DNA from: Vandiemenella viatica
Taxonomy: Eukaryota; Arthropoda; Insecta; Orthoptera; Morabidae
Assembly (NCBI GenBank): GCA_031002005.1
Contig: JARYHS010008074.1
Coordinates: forward strand, 266,353,930-266,417,929
DNA length: 64,000 nt
Reading direction: 5' to 3'
In this document: positions 33,026 to 45,399 of the stretch, piece after piece
Layout of the letters: each line of letters opens with the position of its first letter
Numbering within the stretch: position 1 is the first letter of the stretch
The notes under the pieces: generated by a model
The model's input: only the letters and a program-made list of their open reading frames with translations
Database searches by the model: none
What the model was told of the DNA's origin: nothing
Position numbers and translations under genes: made by a program

Positions 33026-34813
33026 TTGTATTTATTATACATCTTTTCTGTACATGCAATAACAAGATTCTATTTACAGAGTAACATTTCAATTATGTAT
33101 CTTCACATGAATTTTACTTAGTTCTATACTTGTAACACAGATATCTTTCTCCTCCCATTAGCTTTGATTTCATCCTTAAATTAATTACATAACTATATGC
33201 CATTTTACCATTTCTACTATTTTATTGCTTTTCTCTTTCCGATTAAACAATTACATTTTAATTACACAAATACTTAGATAACACATTGCTGGTTATTTAG
33301 ACTTCTGCTGGATTTTCACAATACTGCAACACTCACAGTACCATTATGACTGGGTTTGGGATCACTGATGATGCCAACTACTTGTTGTGGCACGTACATC
33401 TGTTGATGGTGTCAACTCTGCTGGCATAACTACTACATTACCTAATTTGAGACACTGACTCCTGACTGCTGGTGTTGTTGTGCTTTGTGAATCAGCATCT
33501 GCTGTGTGATTGATGTCAGATCTCCCCTCCTCTGCTCTAACTGTTATTTTCCATGGGATATTAGGTTGACAATTGCAATTTATTTTCATGTAACTACACT
33601 CAAACCATGTCGTCTGTTTGACATATGACTGGCCGAGGGAAAGAAAAACCTGAACTGATGTAATGAACCTACTTTGGATGAATCTTACAAATCCCCAACT
33701 CTCCCCATGTTCTGATGTACTAAACACCTGACAGTCAAAATTATGTAGCGACCCTGTAGAGTGAGCAATAAGAGTGGACAGGGTAATCTAAAATATATAT
33801 GTTGTAATGGTGGATAAATCATACTCAACAACAGTTACATATTTACACATTTATTTATGTAAGAAATGACCTGATGACAAACGCGAATATATATCATGGT
33901 TATTTGACTTTCTAATGAAACGCATTTGTCATGAATGTTAGAAGTATGGCTGAGGGCAATGGCGAGCATATAATTTATGGGCGCCTCACAGCACAAAGTA
34001 ACTGGAATATTGAAATTATACACATGGGATTATGCCTACATGACTGTGACCACATTATAGACCACATTATAGACCACATCCTCATTTCTCAGCAGAGCAA
34101 AACTTTGTATCAGATGCTATCATCTTCTCCTGAAGGTAGCACAGCCTCCCTGATGACATCCTCCCAGTATCTGTGTCAATGTGGTGTATGGAAAATTTGT
34201 CCATATAGACCCTGCTAGAGATGCCCAGAGGGTTGAAGTAGATTCTTCCCCTTCCTGTTACTGCAGCATGAGGAGGGAAATTCTCATCACTGGCTTATTA
34301 TATGAGGTCATTTTACAGGCTTGCAGTATTATAAGCACTTGACAATCTTGCAAATTGCTGATCAATGTGCTACATCTCTTGTTAGTAGCCCTCTACCATT
34401 GCTTAGTTATTTCGTGCTCATCCACTCTGATTACCAACAACAGCAGTACATAGTTTGCAGGCAGATAATCTACCCAGACCACACCACAGCTGTCAGTTCC
34501 TCTTGCAATAATTGTATTAGGAAACTCTTATTAACATTTTTGGTTTGCTGCAGTTTCAATGAAAAAAAGTATTATTTTTGTGAAACTTAAACTGTCAGAA
34601 TATAACAAATTGTTTTGAATATTGCAAGTATATATGTCATGAATTATTGCTGACTTATATTAGCTCCAAATGATTTTTATTTTGATGCAGTTTGTGTTTT
34701 TGTTAGATTTTCTGTGGACCCTTTCCTGTGAGGGTAGTGATCTTTCACCTTATATACTACAGGCAATAATAAATGTGGTAACATCTTCAGTGTTAATATA
34801 ATGGATGTTGAGG
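33026..34813. other. Intron DNA without recognised element
   Basis: A minus-strand frame of 121 codons (33362-33727) has a protein-like composition (RAEEGRSDINHTADADSQST near its centre) but I recognise no family. A short tandem repeat GACCACATTATA occurs at 34047-34076. Nothing else is supported. Confidence 0.4.
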
Positions 34814-36964
34814 CAGTGCCGGATCTAGGGGGGGTCAAACCGGGGCTCTTGCCCCGGGTGACAACTTCAGGGGGGCGCCAAAATCACGTGTTGGTGGCAT
34901 CTTTTTATAAGCGCCAGGGCGAAATATTCATGTGCTGCCAACCCTTTTTTTTTTAGGTAAAACGCTGTGGTATACTGACCGCGGCGGCAACTTGAAAGGA
35001 CGTAAAATTCATTGTTCTGTGACAGAGCGGCCTTAAAACAAAGCACTATTCACGGAATGGAATTCATTCCGTCACTGTTAGCGGGAACTCGCATTATTCT
35101 TGGATTTATAAATTTTGCTATCTGATGTTCGTATTCTTGCAGCTGCGTTCGAGTGATTAGCCCGGTTTTGTTTTAATATATACTTTTGTGCTGAACGAGT
35201 TTAAATATATATTACTGGAAACGAACCATTAACAGGTAAGGAAGAATCTATCGTTATCAAATATCTCAGCGTTTCTCATCCTTTGTCAATCCGAGTACCA
35301 GTAAAATGTAAAAAAATTCGGATCATTAACTTATTTGGGCCTTACTTCTTACCCCTGTATATTTATGAACCAAACCTATCAATTGTTATTAGCATATAGC
35401 GCTGTTTCTTAAGACATAAACCCACAATAAAGCACTTATAAAACGTCGCTCTCCGAAAACGTGTTTAGGGAATAGGCTGTTAAGCAGCCATATCCTGAAA
35501 ATACCAGTTTTTTTGATGGTAGTTGAAATATTATTTGTTTTTAGAAAATTTGGATTATTAGCTTATTCTCGCTTACAATCTTCTGGTGGACGAGACAATA
35601 TCGAAATTTTTTTGGTTAGTCTATTTGGACTTGTACAAAAACTTTATTGCTTCTTCTTTGGATCCACTACAAGGTGGAAAATAATGAAAAAATGTACAAA
35701 AACCAACCTAAAAATAGTAGCCAGACAAGATGGTCGACCAAACACCTTGCCCTATTGAATAATTTACCTGAAGTTGTCAAAGCAATGGAGGAAATTGAAG
35801 AATCTTCTCTGGCTGCAGAATCTAAGTATTAATCCGCTCATCTTTTACATGATGTATTGGATTTTAAATTTATCCTCAAATTAACAATTTGGGCTAACTT
35901 TCTTCGAGAAATTAATAGAGTAAACGTGGAAATACAAAAGGAGGACATAATCCTTTCGCGTTCTGTATCACTAATGATAGGGCTTATTAAGATATTGTAA
36001 GAAATGCGACTAAAGCCGATAGAATATTGGATCAAAGAAGCTACACCTGTAGCACCAAAATTGGGAATCGTTCCGATACTCAAAAGTAAAGGAATTTCCA
36101 AACGAAAGAGGCAACACGACTAAATCTGAGAGGACGAATCAAGAGCATTAGTCCCCACACAGCTGTTTTCTAAAGATATAAAAGTTGTATTTGACAGAAT
36201 TTTAACAGAAATAGGAATAAGGGTAGAATGTGCAATAAAACTAAATGAAAAATTTGGCTTCCTTGGTGGCCACACGTTAGTAAATATGTCCACAGAAGAT
36301 CTCCAAAAAAAATGGAGCCGTTCTAGCAAGCAGATACTCCAAGGACTTAAACGCAATTGATTTCTGCAAGAACTTGCCATGTTTAAACAACAAGCTCCAT
36401 TTTTAACTGGAATCGATGAAACAACTAGTCCATTCCAATTGTTGCAACACATATGTAAAAATGACTTGCAGGAAGCCTTTCTTAATATTTGTATAGCTCT
36501 GAGAATATACTGCACGTTACCAACGACGTCCGCATGCTGCGAGCGGAGTTTTAGTAAACTAAAAATCATAAAAACCTACCTGAGATCAACAATGAGCCAG
36601 GAACGTCTTTTTAACCTCACGGTCTTATCAATCGAAAATAGAACAGCTTATGAGACGAATTTTGACGAAGTTACAGACTCTTTCGCGGAAATGAAAGCTC
36701 GACGAGTGAAGTTGTAGGAACATTTAGTGCAAATTTTGCTAGGGCCTAAGGACTGCAATTGTGAGTACAGTCTGGATCGTGCGTTACATATTATGATTAT
36801 GTGAATTATATATAATGCAAGCAATAAAATGTTTTTTTTGGTATTTTTTATCACGTTAGTTTAATAGTACCCAACTGAGTGTGGTGTTTTAATTGGGCGG
36901 GGGGGGGGGGGGCGCCAGCATGAAGTTTTTGCCCCGGTTCGGAAAAATCCTAGATCCGCCACTG
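34814..36964 (+). mobile_element. hAT transposon with perfect 8-bp target duplication
   Basis: Ends CAGTGCCGGATCTAGG and CCTAGATCCGCCACTG are inverted copies with two differences, and TGTTGAGG lies directly outside both (34806-34813 and 36965-36972), the 8-bp duplication diagnostic of hAT. Subterminal GGGGCTCTTGCCCCGG and GTTTTTGCCCCGGTTC mirror each other, and a 15-base G run lies at 36898-36912. It encodes a broken transposase on the + strand. Confidence 0.93.
35650..36716 (+). pseudogene. hAT transposase (ZMYM1-like type), multiple breaks
   Basis: Pieces in order: WSTKHLALLNNLPEVVKAME, EEIEESSLAAESKY, stop; DVLDFKFILKLTIWANFLRE; LSRSVSLMIGLIKI, stop; then FDRILTEIGIRVECAI and FGFLGGHTLVNMSTEDLQKK; stop; MFKQQAPFLTGIDETTSPFQ; and the C-terminal dimerisation region LRIYCTLPTTSACCERSFSK, LKIIKTYLRSTMSQERLFNL, TVLSIENR. 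The S-A-CCERSFSKLK-x-IKTYLRSTM-QERL block is the hAT hallmark shared with zinc-finger MYM-type 1-like proteins. The N-terminal zinc finger is missing and at least four stops are present. Confidence 0.85.
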
Positions 36965-36972
36965 TGTTGAGG

Positions 36973-37451
36973 TATCCACAAGTTCCAAATTCAGTCCATG
37001 TATTAGAGGAGTTAAGCTTTTCTGTGGTAGAAGAGTAAGGCGGTTAAGGAGAGGGTTGGTGTAAACCCTTAAGCTCGGTGTATAACTGATTGTTGTGTTT
37101 CAACACTTAAGAATCTGTGAATAGGCCATTTACACATATTTAGTAGTGTTGTATTATTTGTATTTTTAAATATAATAATAATAATAAGATTGTAACTTGG
37201 AAATTAATTTAGCTGCTTTATTTTATTATCAAGTAGTTAGTATTACTTTTCTTTACTGCTTTTATAAAGATAATCCATCTTATATTCAGATTTTAATCCT
37301 AGTAAAACATTGTTACTAGCACTTTCAGTTAACATTGTCTACTAAATCAGAGGATATCTGTTCACCTTATTTACATATGTTATGTGCACATCTGCATTCT
37401 TTTTTAGTTATAATATTATCACAAATTGCATAAGCTGTTTTATTTTTCCAG
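36973..37451. other. End of the 23 kb Sec31 intron
   Basis: AT-rich with an (ATA/AAT)n tract near 37171-37186 and the TTTTTCCAG acceptor at 37443-37451. Confidence 0.6.
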
Positions 37452-37793
37452 TTTGGTGGAAAGCTGGTGACATTTTCAAATGAGCTCAGCTCAGGACAGC
37501 AGCAGATGCAGCAATTGCAGCAGCAACAACAGCAACAGCAGCCATGGCAACATCCTCACACTGTGCTTTTATGTCAAGTGGTGACAGAGCCTGAATTAGT
37601 ATCTCGTTCTAATCAACTTGAGACGGCTTTACAGTTTGGGCAGTTTTCAGACTTCTGCCAGTCCAAGGTGGCTTCTAGTAAATCATCACATGAAAGGGCC
37701 ATTTGGAGCTTTCTGGGAGCCAATTTCGAGTCCAACCCTCGTGCAATACTTTTAGATTTGCTGGGCTTCAAATCTGATGAACTGAATGTCAAG
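37452..37793 (+). CDS. Sec31: Sec31 internal exon (insertion blade, polyQ, start of helical region)
   Basis: The largest visible exon, 114 codons, phase 0. It opens with FGGKLVTFSNE, the Sec31 insertion-blade signature also seen in yeast and human proteins. A glutamine-rich loop follows (about residues 17-35 of the exon, built from mixed CAG and CAA codons), then the conserved LLCQVVTEPELVSRSNQLE segment, then WSFLGANFE and LLDLLGFKSDELNVK. These match the linker from insertion blade to alpha-solenoid in animal Sec31. The acceptor is TTTTTCCAG and the donor GTATGT. The polyQ loop sits where human SEC31A has its own glutamine-rich run. It is a tract in which length variation between individuals would not be surprising. 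Confidence 0.95.
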
Positions 37794-37997
37794 GTATGTT
37801 TCTAATATTGATTTAAAGCTTATAAATTGAAAAATTCCTCAATGATGAATGAAGGGCCTTAGGAATTTGAATAAGGATCTACCCTTTTCCTAATTTAGAA
37901 CTTGTAGTATAATGTCATATATAAACCAAGAGTTGGGTGCCATTTTGTATTGGGGTGTTCCCTGTGTGGGAAATACAGTAAATTATAGTTGTCATCT

Positions 37998-38720
37998 AGA
38001 AATTGATGATTAATAAACGGAGTTTAATTTTGATTTTATGATGGAATGTAAATATGGATTTTTACAAGAATTCGATCATACAGGGAGTACAAGAAATCTG
38101 TCATAATATAACATTTATTTTGTATCACTGGCAATTACAAATCTGAGCAAATTTACCATTAATATTAATACAAGAAGACAAAATCACAAAGCTACACTCA
38201 GAGGTACAATTAGCTGTTGTGAGCAAGCAAACGATTGTAATTAACTTTGGAATCAATCACAAAATTAATATATACAAAAGAATGACACTTGGAAGCAATG
38301 TATAATACAAGTTATGATGGCCTCAGATATAGATATCATAATACTGTGACTTCACATTGAAACAATATGCCATTCAAAAATAATTCAAATAGTTCTGGCA
38401 AATTATGCCGTTATCTCAGTTGGGTTTTTATCTACAAAGTTAGAACATGGATCTCTCTTCTCAATGATGCTTAAGGGTTCAGTTTCACGGGATGCACCAT
38501 CAGATGTAACACTTTACCATTGTAGTTCTGCATCTGAAGTCTTCGATGTTCGGAGATGATCCATGGTATATGAGACTTGTCTCACAAGGCCGTTACAGTT
38601 ATGCTCCAGCATTCAGAACGGAATGCCAGTGGTAAGTGTCAAACTTCCATGAGTCAGACTTACGCAGAAATCAGAAAGAGAATCCAGGCACCATGGCTCA
38701 TACCAGAATCTGTGTTGGAA
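37998..38720. repeat. Unknown repeat, copy 1
   Basis: About 720 bases that reappear in direct orientation at 41828-42585. Shared landmarks: TTTAATTTTGATTTTATGA, ATTTTTACAAGAAT versus ATTTTTGCAAGAAT, TATCACTGGCAATTACAAAT versus TATCACTGACAATTATAAAT, ATTAATATTAATACAAGAAG, CTCAGAGGTACA.TTAGCTG, and later TTAAGGGTTCAGTTTCA.GG. No open frame spans it. Length, direct orientation and AATAAATG-like signals on the minus strand would fit a pair of LTRs, but terminal TG..CA and a primer site are not visible. Confidence 0.7.
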
Positions 38721-39834
38721 ATGGCCAGCCACAACAAAAGAGAATAGAAAAGAAGCTTGTCGCTCTTCCATCTCCGAGGTAAACTTTGGCTCTGCCCTTG
38801 CAGTCTCGAAGATCATGTTTAACAGAAAATTCCAAGAATTTTAGTTATAGGCAGCACTTGGATTGGGTGTTAGGTTGGCCACCTGATGTCATGTGATATC
38901 ATGGATATTTTATTCATCCTCAACACCACCGCCTGAGTACCATGTCATTCAACAAGACTCAACAAAGTTCATGTGATGCTTCGATCTTTCGGTTTGGGTG
39001 GGTTCTCGTCTATTAGGAGGAGTGATCCCTGTCCCAAGGTTACAAGGCTTTCCAGCCATCTTATTGCTTTGTCCGCAGGCTGCACCCTGTTGCCAGTCCC
39101 TAATGGTCCTACCAGTCATTGCCTCTCGGGAAGGCCACGAATGCCTCCTAAGGCTGTATAGCTTAATAAATGTTTCATATTCATTGTGTCAAGATCAACT
39201 GAATATTCACTGTTGGCATCATAGTTCTTCTTACATGGAATCTTACGTACTTTTAAGGAAATTATCAAAATATATACATTTGGTCACACAAGCATTATGA
39301 AAATGAATCTAATATTATTATTTATATGATAAAAAAATGTGCCTTAGAAAGTGACATTATATATGCCCATCCACTGGTGAAAATAAAATTATGACAATAA
39401 TTTTATGTTATGTACCCTAACTCTAGCTTTGTTGTAACTTAAAAATAACTCGTGCATTTTTACAGTTATATAAATTTTAAATGGGATCCTGATTATTGCC
39501 TTGTAAAGTGAATTTATAATGTGAGCTTATGGTCCTTTGGCCGTTTTACAGTTCTTTATAGACAGAAGCACGTGATTCAGGTAGCCTTCCCATATTCAAA
39601 CTTACATTAAACACAAATCTAAAATACACATAAAAATAAATTACATACAGACATGTTTGAATAAAGTCTTATAAGAAACTTCCATCAAATCTTAGCATTA
39701 CATTAATAAAACAAAACATTATCAGAAAAAGTGATGCAGCAAGTGGTTGAATTATACATTGTATATACAATTTAGTGAGCAGGTTTCACCCAGGTGCACT
39801 GAAAAATAATTCTGCCTTCAAAAAGTAGTCATAT
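38721..39834. other. Sec31 intron between the unknown repeat and the Sola-like element
   Basis: The 38930-39160 part is relatively GC-rich (TTCGGTTTGGGTGGGTTCTC, AGCCATCTTATTGCTTTGTC) and may belong to the same unknown element as the flanking repeats. No coding homology is recognised. Confidence 0.4.
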
Positions 39835-39838
39835 AAAT

Positions 39839-41549
39839 GAGCCCCTTAAAGCCCAAGTGGTGTAAGTCCAATTTTTGTTTTTTTTGGAGTTGATGTTTCA
39901 GAAGTGTTCAGCAAGTTGCATTCTGTTTAAAGCACAAGTGGTGTAAATTCTACTTCCCTTAACAACCTTATAGTTAGCAGCACTAGTTTATGCAGTCAAT
40001 GCAGCCATCTGTTGGGTAAAAGCTAAAGTGGTGTATATTGGAGATACACCACTGTGCCTGTAACTGTTTGCAATTCAACCACTTGTTGCTCATCTAGAAA
40101 TGTTGTAACCAGGTAAACTAAAAAACATTTTAATAACCTAGATGTAAAAGATTTAAGTTTTGATGTGTCATTATGAGCAGTGATGAGAGCAGTGTTAGTG
40201 AGCCAAGCATTTTGGCAGATATTGGAGCAAGTGATGAATGTATTCCAGCAGATTCTGAATTCATCTTTGCCAAGCAGAAAAAGCTCATAATGCCATGAAC
40301 GAGGGCACTCAACAGTCCATTAATAATAGCTCTTACTATACATTTTCCTATGATTTGGAAAAATCTCTTCCTTTTCCTAAACTATCATGTCAAGTGCCCT
40401 ATTACAAATGCAATAATGTTTATAATTTGGGATGCCATGAGCTTTCCTCAAAATTAGGATTTATGTATTGTTGTAATGAAATAAATGGATCACAAAGTTC
40501 CCAAGAAATTAGTGCATGTTTGGTCAAGCACATTGAAAACAGGGCTTCAGCTGCGAAAAATGTTTTAATGTATAGGGACACCTGTGCCAAGCAAAATAGA
40601 AACTGGAATGTTGCCATGGCGATGAAACTGGTTCTGAGTGAAGATAATAACATTGAAGTTATTGACCAGAAGTTTATGAGAAGTGGTTATTCTTATTTGC
40701 CCAACGACTGTGATTTTGCCTCAATAGCAAACTACAGCAGTATTTAGCAGATATATCGTCCCAATGATTGGTACAGGTATACTGTCGTTGCAAAATCTAG
40801 GAAGAAAAATCCTTTTTACATAACAGTGATGACTCATGATGACTTTTTGTCTGTTGGAAATCTTTTACAACATATCACCAAAAGAAAGGTTGATACGGAA
40901 AAAACATCCTTTATCATTGCTACAAATGCAGTGGATCCAGTATCGAAAGTAAGAAACATTTTCAATTTTTTTCAAAGAAACTCTTTCCAAAGTAATGCCC
41001 TTTTTAGAACTAAACTTCAAACCTAGACCTAAAAGAGGCAGACCTGTTAATCTTACTAACGTATCTCAAGAATAACTGTACAGAAATCAAATATTTGTAA
41101 CAAAAGAGAAGAAAAAGGATATGCAAGACATGTTACCATTCATTCCACCCATTTGTCATCCTTACTTTTATAGTCTATCGACTCAAGATTATGCTGCAGA
41201 CATTGGGCTACTAGATGCAGAGTAAGAAATGTATAAACAGTAGAATAAAAAATAGATGTTGCAGTAAAATACTGTATTCTTTCCCCCTTCTTTAAAGAGA
41301 ATCTGTTCCCTGTTTATATCACAAGTGGTGTAACTCCAAACAAAGCCCCCCCCCCCCCAAAAAAAAAGAAAACATTTTAAAAGTCTTTAAAACTGCCAGC
41401 ATAAGTTAGAATAACTCTTTAATGATACATTATGAGAAAAAAAACTTCAAAATATATAAAATGATTTTTTTTATTAAAACTGCAGTAAAACATTAATTTT
41501 CTCAAAATTTGATTCATGTGAGTTACACCACTTGGGCTTTAAGGGGCTC
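39839..41549 (+). mobile_element. Sola-like (DUF7869) DNA transposon
   Basis: Perfect 27-bp inverted ends, GAGCCCCTTAAAGCCCAAGT then GGTGTAA at 39839-39865, and the inverse at 41523-41549, flanked by AAAT on both sides (39835-39838, 41550-41553). The motif AAG(C)xxAAGTGGTGTA recurs inside both ends (about 39928, 40018, 41322), probably transposase binding sites. A 4-bp duplication with such ends is compatible with the Sola superfamily. The gene inside is on the + strand and broken. Confidence 0.82.
40172..41225 (+). pseudogene. DUF7869-type putative transposase, broken
   Basis: Starts ATGAGCAGTGATGAGAGCAG (MSSDESSVSEPSILADIGAS). The readable core at 40295-40747 includes MYCCNEINGSQSSQEISACL, MYRDTCAKQNRNWNVAMAMK and VIDQKFMRSGYSYLPNDCDF, matching the DTCxGQNRN and SGHSYLPNDRDF blocks of the DUF7869 family; the conserved Asp-Thr-Cys and Pro-Asn-Asp residues could be catalytic. 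After a stop it continues WYRYTVVAKSRKKNPFYITV and ISKERLIRK-type text, KRGRP near 41030 and FIPPICHPYFYSL with stop near 41223. Several stops and frameshifts occur. Confidence 0.78.
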
Positions 41550-41827
41550 AAATGTCAAAGTGGCTGGAAAATAACATTAAATGCACGGATTTGATATCAA
41601 TACAAATGAATAATTTAATCACAATCTGCAACATGATATGCGTCATGCTTGACATGCAACTAATTCAGCAAATATTTCAGAGAGAAGAAGTGTTTGTGTT
41701 CATGGTCAAATATTACTAACTGTAATCTTGGATTTGAATTATGCGGCATTTTCCTTATATTCATTGTGATGTGGAATGAATGAAGTAACTGCATGTTCTT
41801 ATGTCTTACGTAAATTATGATCATTAA

Positions 41828-42585
41828 TTGTTGAATTGATCATTAATAAAGGGGATTTAATTTTGATTTTATGAGGGAATGCAAATATGGATTTTTGCAA
41901 GAATGTTGATGATATTTGGAGTACAAGAAAACTATCGCTATATGACATTTATTTGGTATCACTGACAATTATAAATCTGGACACATTTACTATTAATATT
42001 AATACAAGAAGGAAAATCACAAAGTAATGCTCAGAGGTACAGTTAGCTGTCGTGAGCAACAAACGATCATGATTTACTTTGGAATCAGTCTCAAAATTAA
42101 TATATCTGAAAGAATAATAATTGGGAGCTATACAAGTTATTATTGCCTCAGACATAGGTATCATAATACTGTGACTTTACATGGAAACATAGGTGCCATG
42201 AATGAGCAATAAGCCATTCGAAAATAATTCAAATAGTTCTGGCAAAGTATGCCATTATCTCAGTGGGGATGTAACTACAAAATTAGAACATGGATCTTTC
42301 TTCTCAAAGATACTTAAGGGTTCAGTTTCATGGAATGCACCATCAGATGGTTTGGTCGTAACACTTTACCATTGTAGATTTGCATCTGACGTCTGTGATT
42401 TTCGGAGATGATCAACGGTATATGGGAATTGCCTCACAAGGATGCTACAGTTACGCTCTAACATTCACAATGGAATGCAAGTGGTCAGTGTCAAACATCC
42501 TTGAGTCAGACTTAAGCAGAAATCAGAAAGATAAGCCAGGCACCATGGCTCACAAGTCACACCAGGATCTATGTCAGGGAAATTA
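41828..42585. repeat. Unknown repeat, copy 2
   Basis: Direct partner of the repeat at 37998-38720, same orientation, roughly 80 to 85 percent alike by eye. Copy 2 is interrupted on its right by the 3' end of the RTE LINE at about 42585, immediately after the CACCATGGCTCACA block that copy 1 also has near 38690. Confidence 0.7.
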
Positions 42586-45379
42586 TTCATCATCATTATC
42601 GTTGGGGACCATCTCCAGTTTCCCGGGTGTGGTTTACAAGCCTTGGCTGTTATAGACGATTGTTCTCCACCTTTTCCTGTCCAGAAAGGTTTCTCTGTGA
42701 TGTACTCCCAATTCCAGCCTATTCTCTCTACGTCCTCCTTCAGTTGGTCTGTCCATCTTCTTCTTGGTCTTCCCACTGGTCTTTTGCCCAGTATCCTTTT
42801 TTCCAAATAAGTTTTTGGCAGTCTTTTACTAGTCATTCTCTTCACATGCCCAAACCACCAAAGTCTTGATGACCTAAGTCTCTCTTCCATGGATTCCCTT
42901 AGCTCTAGGTTTGATCTAATTTCATCATTCTTTATGCGGTCAAGTCTAGTTTTCTGGAGGGCCGTTCTAAGAAACTTCATTTCACATGCTTGGATCTTAC
43001 TAAGGTCCCTTGATGTTAGTGTGCATGTTTCCAAAGCATATGTGAGAATAGGAATGAGATATGATTTGTACAAGACAATTTTTGTTCTTCTGGGAACCTT
43101 CATGTCCCATAGTAAGCCTCGCACGGTACTGTAGAAGTTGGCTCCTTTAGTTACTCTACTCATTATTTCTAACTCACTTCTACCATTATTGGCAATTATG
43201 CTCCCCAGGTAGCTGAATTGGTCAACAACTTCAACTTCGTGGTCTTGTAATTTTATATGACAGTCTGTATTCTTTCGGCTTATTTTTAGTGCTACAGTTT
43301 TTTTTTGATTCAATTTCATTCCATATTCTTCAAACTTATCATTCCACATCTTCAATTTGTTTTGTATTCCTTCTTCTGTTTCATCCCATACTGCTATATC
43401 ATCTGCAAACACCAGTGCCTGTAGATCTCTATTGAATGTTCTTTTTAGTTCTTTTAAGATGTTATCCATCACCGCTATGAACAGAAGGGGTGAAAGGGCA
43501 CTTCCTTGTTGTACTCCTTTGGTTGTACTAAACCATTCAGAGTAACCATCCCCAACATTGACACAGCTCTTGCAGTTATTGTCCAGCATTTGGATCTTTC
43601 TAATGAGGTACTCTGGTATTTCAAGTTTTCTTAGACTTTTCCAGATAGTTGATTCTAGGAACATTATCGTATGCCTTTTCTAGGTCCATAAACACAATAA
43701 TTAGGTTTTTCCCTCTTTCCCAATATTTTTCCACCAGCATTCTCAAGGCAAATATTAGATCTGTTGTGCTTCTTCCAGCCCTAAACCCATGTTGTTCCTC
43801 TTCTAAGATGGGCTCTAATATTGTTCGGGCTCTGGCTTCAACTATCTTTTCCATAATTTTGAGGCCATGGATAGGAGGGTAATACCTCTATAGTTTTCAC
43901 TTTTCCTTCTGTTCCCTTTCTTGAATATAGGAATTATCACCCCTTTCGACCAGTCTTCTGGTATTTGGTTATCATTCCATATTGCTCTGAGGACTCAATA
44001 CAGCCATTGTATCCCTGGTGGACTGGCAGCTTTAATCATGTCGGCTGTAACTTCGTCGGCTCCTGCTGACTTGCCACTTTTCATCTTATGGAGAGCTCTC
44101 TCGACCTCTGACCAAGTTATTGGGGTGCCTTCATCTATTATCCTCTGACTTGTTTCTTCATCGTTTACCCCATTAGGTCCATTTAGTAGTTTGTCAAAAT
44201 ATTGTTTCATGGCTTCCCTGATACTTCTTATATTGTGAACTATATTTCCATCAGCTGTCTCTATTGCTGTAATTGTTTCCTTATCCAATCTTTTGTGTTT
44301 TACAATTCCATATAACATTTTCATATTCCCTTTATTATCCTCTTCCAGTTTAGATGTAAAATCTTCCCAGCTTTTCTCCTTTTCTTCTTGTACAATTCTT
44401 TTAACTTCCAATTTGCTGCTTCTATAGTCTTTTGCCGTCTCTTCCAATCTGCCATTATCTGCTAGATCATTGTTGTTTCTTCTGTAGGACTTGGCAATAT
44501 CTAGGTTTTTTGGCTTTATTTCTTTTGGCTATTGCTTCTTTTACTCTGTTGTTCCACCATGATGTCCTTTAACTCTCCTGCTTGTTCTTCCACATATTTT
44601 TTCTGCACTTGCAACAAGACTTGTCTTAAAATAATTCCATTCTTCGTGGCCCTTTTGTATATCTGTTGTTGGTATTTTGGCTCTAATTTCCTCTTGAAAC
44701 TGCTGTTTGCAGTCCATGTCTTTCAGTTTCCAGTCTTTCATTCTCGGTCTTTTCTTCCTAGTTACCTTTGCAATAGCCTTAGTAACACTCATATCAGCAA
44801 CAAGTAGTCTGTGGTCACTGGTGAGACTTTCGCTGGGTATTACTTTCACATCTTGCATTTTTTCTCCACTTAGCTTATCTGTTACAATGTAATCTATTAT
44901 AGATCCCAGCTGTATCTTGTTACTTTGTGGCTATCTTTTTTCTGAAACCATGAATTTTTCACCACAAGTTTATTTCTTGTGCATAAGTCGAGCAGAAGGT
45001 CTCCCTCAGCATTTCTACTGCCAAATCCGTATGGCCCCATAATTCCTTCATAGCCTGACCTATCAGTTCCTATTTGGGCATTGAAGTCTCCCATTATCAC
45101 TAGATTCTCTTCATCGATGATACTTTCTAGTCCTTCTATAAAGCTTGTTTTTTGGTCCTCACTGCATCCCTGTTGTGGGGCGTAGACCTGGACCACAGTT
45201 ATGGTTTCTCCTTGTAGGCATATTTTGGCTTTTATTAATCTTTCATTGATAAATGAGACATCTGTTATGCTGTCAATGTCTTTGTGGAGTACTAAACCAA
45301 CTCCATTTTTGGCCGCTGTTTTGTTCCCACTCCAGTATAGTTTGTATCCGTCATCCAACATTCCATTATTACTCCTCAA
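42585..45379 (-). mobile_element. RTE-clade LINE, nearly full-length ORF
   Basis: Minus strand, endonuclease to tail. The left part has YKLYWSGNKTAAKNGVGLVL, VVQVYAPQQG and IMGDFNAQIG (APE endonuclease), later SLTSDHRLLVADM (catalytic SDH). The polymerase follows: ALHKMKSGKSAGADEVTADM, ENYRGITLLSMASKIMEKIV, GFRAGRSTTDLIFALRMLVE, VFMDLEKAYDNVPR, a frame change near 43660, QGSALSPLLFIAVMDNI and LVFADDIAVWDE (FADD at 43398-43409). The C-terminal part shows LTYALETCTLTSRDLSKIQA and GRPRRRWTDQLKEDVERIGW. It ends in a short ATGATG tail near 42585-42600, as RTE elements do. Breaks lie near 44900, 44500, 44000 and 43660. Confidence 0.9.
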
Positions 45380-45399
45380 AATTCAAGGAGGTATTCATC

